From Bugulina stolonifera (lineage: Eukaryota; Bryozoa; Gymnolaemata; Cheilostomatida; Bugulidae): a stretch of DNA of 64,000 bases. Below, one piece after another: positions 31,613 through 43,967 of this stretch. The DNA lies in the NCBI GenBank assembly GCA_935421135.1, contig OW285193.1:13254099-13318098 (forward strand), in the 5' to 3' direction. Positions within the stretch are counted from its first letter, which is position 1, and every line of letters starts with the position of its first letter. The translations under genes and the position numbers were made by a program. The notes under the pieces are model-generated. The model had not been told where the DNA came from, made no database searches, and saw only the letters and a list, made by a program, of their open reading frames with translations.

Positions 31613-33458
31613 CTGCAACCAGGAAATACAGGATGTGTGAGGTCTGGGTTGGTTACAAGAAGATTAGGATGAAAGGGGAGAATGAAGCAATGCCATCATT
31701 AGCTAACCGGAGTAGAGCGACACCGTATAAGGAGATGCAGTCGTTGGTCAGAAATATCCCACAATATTCTGAGCACATATTTCTACACACATGAAGCAAT
31801 TGGAACAGATCCTAAACCAAGTATTGGTACCTCAGGCTAGGATTAGCTCAAACCAATTTACATATAAGATGGAGGACATGCAATGGTATTAGAAGTGTGG
31901 AGATTTCATGGAGGCGTTCTAGGGAAATGAATGTGAAGAATATTATACTGAATTATGTCAAATAAATAGCACTCTTATAATAATATTTTATAGGCTTACA
32001 TCTATTTTTAAATTTTATGTAAATTTGATTGGTGAAGCAATTATGAAATATACATAATATATTATATGATAGGAAATCATTGGTGATCACATTGCGTAAA
32101 AGTTGTCTCCTCTATATGAAAATAAACTTGTAGTAACGCAGTTATGGGAAGCTGGTAGCGACAGGGGATTTGTAGGCATGATAATAGTGCATTACTGGAG
32201 ATGACTGGATTTAGTGTAGATTTAAAGCACATTTAATCAAACTTTTAAAAGTCAAAATAATACTTAAACTAGTAATCCTGTACTATTAAACTGAATTAAA
32301 TCCACTGAGAAAAGAATAATCCCTTGGCCACCCATGTGCTGCCATGTTCTCATATACATTTACAACAAACATAGTAGTCTACTATCTCTTCTTGGAGAGG
32401 TCAGGGATAATCATGGGAAAACAAAAAAATAGAAGTACATTTCGACCAATTAAAATGCACTCGTTATTCTACATGTATGAGAATTATACCACAATAGTTA
32501 AACATTGACTGAGCAAAAACTATATTACATATATATCAATCAGTAAGCAAGTGCAACAACTCAAATTTATGGAAATGTACATGAAGACCTATGTAGCTTC
32601 AATTGGTTAATTCACTATTATTAATTGTATGTAACTATATTCTACCATATAAAAGGATAAAAGTGATGAACGCAAATTGGTGCAAGTGGGTTTGCAGATG
32701 CAGGAGGAGCATTTGTCTAAATGTCTGGTATTTGCAAGTTGCTCCTTAGCTAATATTTCCCCATAAGTAGCACTTGACATCCAAAAACATAAAAATGGTA
32801 CAAGTAACATAATCTCCTACGAATGACTGTAAAAGCTTCACTCTAAAGGCAGACATTTGAAAGGGCCTTGGTACGTCAACAAAACAAATGAAGACAATTT
32901 TTTTCTAAATCTTCATTGAGCAACCCTCCCCCAGTTGCGTCAATTACAGATAGTTAAGTCTGTAAAAACTCTGAACCTCTAGGGATACCAGAAACTAGAG
33001 AAAGAGTAGGCTGTGCCCATCTATTGGTTCTAAAAAGTTACATCAGCAATAATCACATCTAAACATAAGGAAATAAGGCTGTTTAATAAGGAGGTAACAG
33101 CCACTGGAATCCAACAAACCTGTGATCTACACGCCACTCCGACTATCACAAAATAAACCCCAGCATTCGAAAACAGGATTAATAGCTTATTATCAAAATA
33201 ATTCCTGATAATCTCATCTACTTGTCTAACTTACTAATAGCTAATAACAATGAAGTTCGTTGTATCTGTCCGTGTAAAGCAGAGATGAACAAATTATTAA
33301 CATGGCAGAAAAGGTATCAGCGTGACATAAGGAAACTAACAAACCGCTACATGTACACTAAATAGCAGATTGCAATTTTGCAAATATGAGACCACCTTTT
33401 CCTCATCGCTCGACAGATTAGCAGCCAGTTTAATGTGGTACTACCACACCGTACCTAC
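31613..33458. other. Diversin-like 5' intron, no gene seen
   Basis: AT-rich intron between the shared second exon and alternative exon c. No open frame looks coding. Confidence 0.6.
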
Positions 33459-33495
33459 CTCCCTGAGAGCTCGGTTCAGATCTAAGTGCCCACAT
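33459..33495 (-). CDS. ANKRD6: Diversin-like gene, alternative first coding exon c
   Basis: ATG in a good context (CTACCATGT) encodes MWALRSEPSSQG and ends one base into a codon at a GTAGGT donor. Joined to the acceptor before 31612 it reads on as [11 protein letters not shown]. It has the same length (37 nt) and phase as exon a. Confidence 0.55.
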
Positions 33496-34384
33496 GGTAG
33501 ATGGGTTTACAAAGGAGTCTGCAGCAATTAGACTGACAGTACACACTGGCACACTCTCAGAAACTCCAATTTCAACTAACCTATGCAACAGTAGCTATAT
33601 TTCACCACTCACTTAAGCCACTTGAGTTCAACAACCAAACAAAATCAAACATACCATTTCCACAATGTGGTGTGCAAATAAAAGAGCCACTAATTGCATA
33701 CAACTTATGTTGAATCTGAAATTGGAAACCAAACCAACAAGAAACATTGATTGATACTTCAATTAGTTGAGAGACTCAGTTTATTCCTCAGGCTGTTAAA
33801 ACTATGCCCTCTATTCAATCACTGCAATGTAATACAGGAGTAATGTATAAAAGCATGCAGGCCGTTGCAGAGCTTGCTGCCAGATATACATTGTATATAC
33901 ATTTGTATGTAGTATATTTAAATAAAATTATATGCAATACTAGATGTGTATTCCATCGCCATATACAAATACATATACAGCCTGTAGGAGCAGACCTAAA
34001 AGAAATTACAATGTACTGTAGAGCAGTTAGAAAATTTTAAATTAGGGCATAGAGCAAGACATAAATACATGTTATTGAAATTTAAATGTTTTAATTAATT
34101 CAAGTCTAACCACTTTCAAGCTTAATGAATTTTAATATTAATCTGATAATTTAATTTTTGACATGAAGGATTTAGCTGATCCATGAAAAGTGACATCTCA
34201 CAAAGTTGAACTTTTACTCTGGTCAGTCTGACATTAACTGAAGCGTGTTTACTTTATGTATTTTTATGTCGGTTTAACTGCCTATTATTCCGTGACTCGG
34301 TAGAACCACTGATTCGGCCACACTTAGGTTTCGTCAACAATTCTGTGGAGCACAGGCCGCAAACTCATCTACACACATCTCAAG

Positions 34385-35028
34385 CAGAGATGGGCACTCG
34401 AGTCATTTTACTCGACTCAAGTTAACTCGAGCAACAGCTTTTCATTACTTTTAATTGACTTGTGCTTTTGTATTGTGTGAAAGCTAGGAATTGACTTTTA
34501 CTTCTACTCTCCTACAAAGCATGATGCTTGACTCTTACTTTACTCTAATCTCTCAGCTATCAATGATAATTCTATTGGTTTGGTGTAATTATGTAATAAG
34601 TCTTGTCCATGATAGAGAAGCTGAGCGGCTTATAGATAAACAGACCTACCATTATAATAACAAGTGCAAATTTGAAGTAGCCTTTGTTCCTCAGAACTAC
34701 TATAACTGACAGAAAATCAGATCTAACACTAAGTATTACCTATTGTGTGTTGTCACACTTGTATACATCAGAAATTTGTGTTATACAAAATTCCCATTGG
34801 TATTCTCTTTGACATACCGCTGTACTTTTGACTCTACTCTGACTCTAGCATTTTGGCACTAGTTGCTTGACTCTTACTTTACTTTTCAAAATGGCTGTTT
34901 ATTTACTCTTACTCTACTTTTGACTTGCTTCATCCGATGAGTTGACTCTAAATTACTTTTTATCAATTGGGAATATATACTCTTACTTGACTCTTGACTT
35001 GAGTATTTGTCTGCTTGGCACATGTCTG
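34385..35028. mobile_element. hAT-type non-autonomous element with perfect 8-bp target duplication
   Basis: The 8 bp at 34377-34384 (ATCTCAAG) are repeated exactly at 35029-35036. The ends read CAGAGATGGGC and, reverse-complemented, CAGACATGTGC (9 of 11 identical). The interior is rich in ACTC/GACT strings (CTTGACTCTTACTTTACT) with no transposase. An 8-bp duplication with CAGAG-like ends fits the hAT superfamily. It lies in a Diversin 5' intron. Confidence 0.75.
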
Positions 35029-36037
35029 ATCTCAAGTTTACATAAAGCATTACTTTATGGTGTGAGAAAGGACTGTACCGATATGAGCAAGAGGAGACAA
35101 TCTTCAACAAAGCTGATCGCCAATCAGTAGCCTATTTCAGCATGTGCAAACATAATAAATTGAAAGAGGCTGTTAAAATATCAATGTGGGAAATAGAGCC
35201 AGAAATCCAGAGCACCATTTAACATATTCTCTTTCAGTTGGAAGATCTGGTCATTACTGTGCAGTTCTCTAATTAGCAAGATATTTGATACTCTACTGTG
35301 AGAGAGACACAACAAACAAACAAACAAAGGTAATTATTAGCCTAATAAATGTGTCAGATTTAAAGCTAGTAAGTAAATCATCATGTAAACTATTACTGTA
35401 TTCACTGTATCAGCTCATCCCCTACTGTTAGCTTGTTATTATTGTGGGTAATTACACTTTCTGTGTTCCTATTGTAACATTCTAAACATAAACACATCTG
35501 CTTCTGCTTAAATTAAATTATGTTATCACTTTAAATTTTATTCTAACAAAGAATTATTGTCCCCTTACTGATGGGTTTTACCTTTAGCCTAAGATCTCAT
35601 GTAAAGTAGCACATCAATAGAGGGCGATTTGTATGAATACATCAGTAAAAATATATAGATAATGTAACTAATTTTCTAAATAGCAATATTGGACTATTTT
35701 ACTTATGACTGTCAATGATGTAACATTTCCTAGGTGAGTCAGATTAATCATGAGATAATAAAATGTAAAATATGCTGATCACATACAAAGAGAGGCTTGT
35801 TATAGTATATAATTAAAAACAAAAGTAAAGCATGTCATCAAAGGCTAACATTCTTGTAAAAAGTACTCATTGTTTTATGTGACTCTATTACTATAATTGA
35901 TGCAATATTTGCAGACTGGCTGCACTAGAGTTGTAGAATTGTATACATTATCTGACTGGATATATGGATAGCTATTATACATGTAGGTACTTACACTGTA
36001 TGTGTACACTGCGTGAATTCTACCAGGTATATTACAC

Positions 36038-36051
36038 CCCCCCCCAACCCC
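36038..36051. repeat. Poly-C run
   Basis: A C-rich run (CCCCCCCCCCAACCCC) in a Diversin 5' intron. No function is inferred. Confidence 0.7.
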
Positions 36052-38442
36052 GCCGTATGTATAGTTGGTACTTAGACCAGTAATTATTTGTTACCCAAGT
36101 AGTATTGTTTTTATTATAAAATGTTCAATAAAAGAGAAAAATTACTATGCTTAGTAAAACTGCATAACACCAGTTTTGTTCTAATAATCAAGTGAAGTTC
36201 CATTAAGGCCTAATAAAGACCAAAATAAATTATACTATTGAACAATAGAACTATTAGGACAAATACTTAATAATATTATTTTAATTACTCCCAAAACTCA
36301 ATTATATCTAATAATTGGTAAATACTTCATAAGAATAGTTTAATAATAAATGTTTTATATTCTGGTTCAATGGCAGGTGACAGTTTAATTAATGATTACA
36401 TAATTTTCTTAGAAGCAGCGTCGGCAGCGGTGCCACTGTCGTATAGGTGTCAATCATAGGGAACAATACAATCAATCGAATGTTTACAAAATCTGTGACA
36501 AAAACCTGTTTGGTTTCCATGTACACGACATCGATTCACATCATCTCTTAAGTCATCACTATCAATATATATTAATATGCATTGTATTTATGTCTTGGGG
36601 CAAAATATTATCATTAATATTGGGCCCACATATAAAGTAAACATATTTACAATGGACAAATGAACATCGTAAAATTTTTTATTGTCCCCACCATGATCAC
36701 TGCTTGAAGTTCACTACTAATGCTAATATTCTATTTTTAGTACTGTAGAAAGATACTGAATAATAAATATAATGCAACAATGGTTTCTCCCAATTTCTCC
36801 TTTATGATGAGAAGGTATAATTTGTATCACATATAACTTACAAAACGAAGCTACAGGATAAAAGCGGAGACATATTTATGAGGCTGAATATAGCATAAAG
36901 AAAACAGTATCGTCTATACGCCGAGACAAAACACCCTGGTTCATGAACCATAAAAATTCATTGATAAAAAAGGCTCAATCGAACAAGCTTACAGTAGAAA
37001 TATGTTAAGAATTTGCTTAATAAAAAGGACACATTGAATTTGTAGCAGAATAAAACATTGTATAAATACAGACATTGTTTCTTGTCTTTACACATGTTTG
37101 CAAGCCGTTCCCGATTCTTACAGACAAAGCAATTTCCGTCTCTGAGCATGTTGTTTACTTATAACTGAGCCGCTGCTCATACTCTTCAAGGTTAGTTTTT
37201 ATTGATCCCCTATGAAGATCCCAAATAACTTTACAAAATTCTAAGATGAAGAATTCAAATTACTAACTATAAATATACTTCAGGAGAATAGTCTTGCACA
37301 AGCAGCTGGAGAAACATGAAACACATTTCCAAGTCAAGTTCTAAATGGTATAAAAGCTCTAATTAATCTCTGTAGAAGGAAATAAACAAACATATTTTAT
37401 GGTTTGCGGTGTAATTGGTCACATATCTGTACAATCTCTATGGTCAGTAATATGGGAACTGTGGTATTGCTCCATCTAATGGATTAAAACTGACCCTGAA
37501 GTGACTTTCCCAAGAATAGCTGCAGACTCAAAGTAGTATAAATTGCTTCACAAATCATAATTTGGGTTTCCTGAGAGATTAACTGTTTTCTTACAATAAA
37601 TGGCCACTTTGAACTTGATAACTGCAGAACGATAATTTACCATCACCTTGCAAGAACTGTACTTAGGGTATAATTTTGCTGGAAATTCATTAGAACAATA
37701 ATATGGTGTGCATAAATTAATATGCATACTAAGCATGATTGAGTGAACATAAACATTGCGTTCTGCACCTTTTTAAACATCAATGACATCTTCAAACGTG
37801 CAATGTTATATAAATCAATACATAACCTAATTACACAATATTGAATTATAGAATGTTTAGTCATAGATGTATTTTATTGGAATTTTCCTGTTAGCTAAAT
37901 GAATGGATCACAGGTTCATCAAAGACATGTTATTATGATAATTACCTTCATGTATCTCTTGCACGTTCTCAAAGGCTTATTGAATTAAATATGTTTCAAT
38001 ATAATAATGTACATATTTTCTATTGTAAGTCAAACAAATTTTTGCATAAACTAATTTCTGGTGGAAATTAGTTTTGGCCACTTATATTTGAGAAACCTGT
38101 AATGGTCTATGTAGAATGCAGCATTGCATAGGTGTATCTTTGTGGGGGCTGTTGGCAACAATCCTAATCCCCATTTATCATAAACGGAGGAAATGGAATA
38201 GTTATTAATCTGCAAGTCACGCTTAACAATAACTGCAGTATTGAAGTAAAATATATTATTTGAAAATTAAATATTTATATGCAATATTTTCTATGAAAAA
38301 ACCTGCAACATTGCAGAGCGCACTTTAGCTTTTGCAAAGAAATTTGCAAAATATACTGCAAGTATTGTCACAATTATTACTCCATTGTATTTATTTTTGC
38401 AACAATAGAATTTAAAATTTGTTAACTTTAAGGGTAACCTAC

Positions 38443-38695
38443 CATCTGTTGAAGTATCATGCTCATCGGAGCCGATAGGGTAGAGTAAAGGATCCACCAT
38501 GCAGAGTTGCCCGTTAGTTTGACCATTGATAACAGAGTTCTCAGTCGATTCTAATGACTGAGCGTATAATTTCTTGCCTTCCTCTTCATGGTTGGAGTCG
38601 ATCTGTGATGTTGGGCTGGCCATAGGTCTTTGAGCAGTATCAGAAGTTCCGCCCACAGATGACTGAGTGTTGGTCGTGACAAATTTTCTAATCAT
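38443..38695 (-). CDS. ANKRD6: Diversin-like gene, alternative first coding exon b
   Basis: A 253-nt exon encoding 84 residues from MIRKFVTTNT to GSDEHDTSTD, ending after one base of a codon at a GTAGGT donor. It splices in frame to 31612 ([11 protein letters not shown]), giving an isoform of about 1079 residues. The peptide is polar and acidic, with no domain recognised. No other downstream minus-strand gene could use this exon before the Diversin body. Confidence 0.7.
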
Positions 38696-41600
38696 TATGA
38701 TCGTTTAATATTTACTTAATTTTTCTGTTTCAGTGAAGCTTATAGAGATCTATCATTGCTGAGATTCATTCACACAGTGTGTAGTACTTACACTAGAATG
38801 TGCTTTCTCAGTTTGCCACAAAGAACTTGTCTAATCGAATGAAATTTACCAGAAGTTGGGTACTTCTAAGCTTCCAATGAGAGAATCTCTACTTCTACTC
38901 CAAATGGTCACCTCTACCTTGTTCAACTAATTTCCACAAAGAGATCCAAGATTGAAGAGCTGTTCTGTCGATGCAGTTGCAGTTAATCCATAGGTTGCTA
39001 GTAAGGTTTCATGTACCTAAAATCTCTTTTCGGATTGAGTCAACCCACCCTACTACCATTCAGTGTACTGTAATAAACGCATTGAGTGCTCCTAGGGATA
39101 ACACACGCTTATGTTTCAACTTAATGCCCAAGGTAAATGATGAGTTCTGATTGGCTAAACTTGACATTTTTATTTTTCATTGATCCAGAGAATTAACAGT
39201 GGGAGACAATTCAAGAACTGATTTTCTAATGAATTACAGACATGCCGTCTGGTGCAATTGATATATAAACATACTGAGAACAACATGGGGTAAATGCCAA
39301 TGAGATGCATATCATAAAATACATTAAAATCAAGTGTGAAACAAAAGACTTTAGTTTATCGGTACTCTTTGTTAAATCTAGCGTACAAATAAAATCAGTG
39401 TATGAAATCTTAATTTTGCTAAGATAAACAACAGCAAATCCGTAACAGATCATCTCTACCAATCAGGCAATTAATCTATTATAGTTGACAATTTACAATT
39501 TTATGAATGAATCTTTGCTTTACTAATCCGTGTCATCGTTATAACATAAGCTTCATGTCAATGAGATGTCAGTGTAATCAGACAAATAAAAATAGTATCT
39601 TCTTGTTAAAGTTGCTGAGACCTCGGTGTGCATGTCACACTATAATTGGCTGATGGGTCAATGAAAATTGAATACTAATCGTTGCATATTGCTGTTTGTC
39701 CACGTCATGTTAACACATGCAGGCAGATTAGTTTGACTAAATAACAAGAAATGACAGCTTTATGTGTGATAATACAACTTAGTTCATTCTAGAGCTTATT
39801 AAAATCTCCCCTGTTAGTCTAATGACCATCGGTCACTATTTCTCTTCCTGTGAATGATATTTTTTATTGCAAACACGAGGCAGGACACGAGAGAAAGAAG
39901 CTGGGCCAGACTAATGTTTTTCCATGTCTAATTGATATTAGACTACTTACTTGTAGGTATACACGTGTATCATGGATATATAATTATATCGTCAACAACA
40001 ACTTGTGTTGGCTGGTTGGCTAACTCTCAAATACTCAGCAGGAGAAGGAACAGATGTACCAACTATCCCACTATAGCCTGAACTTCAAAGGAAGCGCAAT
40101 GATTCGTAATAGACATATACAGTGTATGTACGTTCATGTAGATGCTAGCAATTTCACAGAATGTACAAAGGTGTGCAACCCACAAATTGATATTAGAGAT
40201 ATTTCACTCAGTACATTAGTGAAGAAACTTTGAAAGTCTAAAACTTTGTTTGTGAGAAGACAACTTCGTCTGCATCAGTTTTAGTGAAGAATCAAGGCTA
40301 TTTGACAATTCTCAACTTCGGAATCATATTCATATTACTTTGTATGTTTCATGTACATATAAATATGGACCATTAGCAGAATTTGTAGCATAGGTTCCAA
40401 GCTTTTTAATACTATTGTGTTGGCGGTAAAATGAAATAAGAGATAAATTATAGCCCATTTTCTATAGACAACAACCAATAATTGAGGACTCTATGTAGCC
40501 TCAGATCTATTTTATTTTGCCAGAGTAATTCTCACCACAGGCTTTACTATTCAGAAAACGAAACCCATTAGTAGCTGTTATTCAACCTGCTCTCTCAAAC
40601 TGACTGCATATTTTATTCAAGCCTATGGGAGATCAATTCACACAATTAGTGACCCAAAAGTCAAAGTCCCTTGAATGACTGTAGCTGTGTAGCTGCCAGT
40701 TTGTCATCAGCTATCAATTTTAATCGACAAGAAAAATATTATTGTGCTTTAATCACACATAGACGTACACCTAGACATACACATAGACATAAATGCTCAA
40801 TTGTACTGTAGATCAGGTGTGTCACATTTATCTGCATGACTTATCCACTGCTAATCTTGCAGTGACTAAACTACGTAATTTGCTGCTATTTTATAACAGC
40901 ACTGTGTTTTCGAGTAATATATTTGAATTCTATATAACCTTGCATGCATACGACACCAAATATTGATTAGATTTGGCAATACAGACTGTGTAGCAAAGTG
41001 CCTTTAAACCTACCCATAGAATATGTACAGTTACTACAACTGTCTCATGTCCTTTTTATTTTGAGTTTAAATTTTGCATCAATTTAAATTCAAATTTTAT
41101 CTATATTTAGATAAGTTGTGAATTATAAACTGATGTACGTGATTATTAATACATGTGTCGGGTAGATCTGCAGTAGAGTGCATTCAAATTTAATTGCAAA
41201 TTGGTTGAGTAAGAATGTTAACGAATTTAAATTATTCAATCTACTTGATAAAATAAAACCTCCCCTAAATAAATTTATAATTTGTGCAGTTGAGAACATT
41301 GTTGTTGTTTATTGTGTGTTATATTACTACTATAAAACTTTATCTACATCAAACACACTATGTGCAGGTGTATTTTGGCATGTGTGCACTTTCAGTTGCA
41401 TAAATTATTCACTCCCTGTCTACTAAATATTTTACAAAATGTATGTTATGACAACTCCAACTACAATAGAGGTAAGTGACAATTAAGAATTATCTACCCT
41501 TTACAAAAACTAGACAACTCCTCAAATATCTGTTTTGAGCAGACCCTACAATGTAGCAGTAATAATTACTGTAACAATTGCTATTGGAATACCAACACAA

Positions 41601-43111
41601 AGTTTTCATAATTTAACCGATCAGCTTTTACTCATTAGCTTGCATTGAATAAGGTCGATTTGCAGTTTGCTTCCCCTCCTTAGCATGCTCAAGGTAACCG
41701 GGTTTATAGGGCTAATCAGCGTAGTATTACATATAGTGTGTCTTAAAATCTTTCCCATAGCTTGTATGGTAGCTATCGTAATCATTTGGCAATTGTAGCA
41801 TTATTCAGTGGAAAAAGAATTTAGTTTTCTAAACACCAACTTAATGAACCATCTGCTAGATTTGGCTATCACAGTCCATGTGTTATGACTACTGCCGTTT
41901 ATAATGAACAAAGTCCACACATATTAAGATAAGTTTCAGGAGCCATGAAATGAAGATAGTCATGATGACTATTACATGTACCTTGAGATGCCTTGAGACT
42001 TAGATTTGAGTTTCCTGTGGTACTCTCAGTGTCTTATAGACTAGCCCATCAGGCCAAACGACATAACTGGTAAATTTGATTTGAACTTACCATTCGAGAA
42101 TGGTAAAGACTCAGGAGTAGTCACCACTTTCACTGTTAAAAATCCAGAGTTCAGGGGGATTTCCAAGTTTAATCTTACGACTAAATATAATCTAGTAAAT
42201 TATATACCAGTACTGCTAGAACAAGTAAAATGTATAAATCTATCAGGCATAAATATAATGGTGTTCCAGGTTGTTCCACAAAAATGTAACAAAGTTTTTG
42301 CCCAGGGTTATAGGAATACTAGATACTATTATGTATCATTATACTCATTATATCTCAGGGCTCAGCCATAAATATTGCAACATCTCAGTACCAATGGAAA
42401 TACTTCAGTTCAGACACATACAGCTGTATACAGAGAGCTTATTCAAACAGTGGGTATTTTGTCTGGCACAGATTTTCATAATGCAGTAATTACCATGTTA
42501 CCCACACTTAATTATATTACATAACATAAGCATAATTTATCTTGCTACTTACTAATTTACCTAACATTGTTGTGGCATATATTATAGCAATCAGCACTTG
42601 ACTTATAATTATAGTTTGACTGCATCAATATTGCATACTAATATTTAATTTGGCCCATTAATCATATGCCCTCACTTTCAACTTCCTAATGGAATACAAT
42701 TATATTGCAAAAATATTTTTATTTGTACCAACCAACCAGAAAATCCTACCGTGGATAATTTATATGAAACCTTATAATTACTATTTTACTAGATTTAATG
42801 CCAGAATGAGTACATGCTTTTAGAGGTTTTTGTATAGTAGTGTTGATCTGAACTGTATATACACCGAAATATTTTATTTCTGCTATATTATCATAAAATT
42901 AATATCTATTAATTTATACAAAAACAACCTATCAATCTTAGTGATTAGACTTATCTGCTGACAAGTTTATACTATGCACAAGTGTGCTGCATGTGGTTAG
43001 TGCACAAGAAGTTGTCTTCTCTCGTTACACTGTGTAAATGTAATCCACAAGCTTACGGTAGGTTAGGTTAGATATCATAAAATAGTTATGACAATTGTGA
43101 TAATCTACTAA

Positions 43112-43244
43112 TATAGAGTATAGAGTATAGAGTATAGAGTATAGAGTATAGAGTATAGAGTATAGAGTATAGAGTATAGAGTGTAGAGTATAAAGTATAG
43201 AGTATAGTGTATAGTGTATAGAGCATGGAGAATAGAGTATAGAG
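43112..43244. repeat. 7-bp microsatellite (TATAGAG)n
   Basis: About 19 copies of a 7-bp unit, perfect for the first ten or so and then diverging. It lies about 0.7 kb downstream (in transcript sense) of Diversin first exon a. Confidence 0.9.
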
Positions 43245-43930
43245 ATGGGACCAGGTAAGCCCCAAGGCCCATGTCTGAATTCCTAAATATCTGCTAGATA
43301 ATTACATATTGTACCAGTAACTGATTGCCTGCTTATAGGACTGACTAAATTGTATAATAACTTACATACATTGACTTGCATATTTACATGACTGTATACA
43401 TACATACAAGTCATGTACTCTAGTGGGGTCTTTTACCTATGTCTGTGTTTGTGCCAATGCCAGTATAGGCTAGTAGTTGTAGTAATAGGATTTATGATTA
43501 CAAGGTGAAAGCTAATAATGAATGATGATCAAATAACTACATCCTTTACAGAGTTCAGCACCTTACAGAGACTGCTATTACCATATTAATAGTTTGAAAG
43601 CATTTCTGGTACTGTACCATGTAGGCTGTGAGTATTCTAGTATATAAATACAGAGGTAGTGGGCATAGCATATACAGCTTAGGCTGCAGAAAAAACTGTG
43701 AATACATCATTTATTATAATATACATGTGCACCGCATAATGTATATCTATTGTTTAATATATAAATAATAATTTATATAATAAATATTAGATAAATAACA
43801 ATAGTCATATATTACATTGTATATTATAGTGTCCATGTATATAATAAATGATATATTAAATAGATTCTATTAAATATAAATATATAAATATAAAGTTCAT
43901 CAATTTTAGAGGATAGGGTAGTCTACTTAC

Positions 43931-43967
43931 CTTCAGTATCTGAAGGTCCCGTAATTTCGCTAAACAT
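43931..43967 (-). CDS. ANKRD6: Diversin-like gene, alternative first coding exon a
   Basis: ATG followed by FSEITGPSDTE and a GTAAGT donor after one base of the next codon. It splices in frame to 31612, giving an isoform of about 1007 residues. It is the most upstream coding exon found and faces Frizzled across the intergenic region. Confidence 0.6.

Noticed and set aside
42081..42371. 96-codon plus-strand frame
   Set aside because: AT-rich, with no recognisable domain, and overlapping the candidate minus-strand cassette exon.
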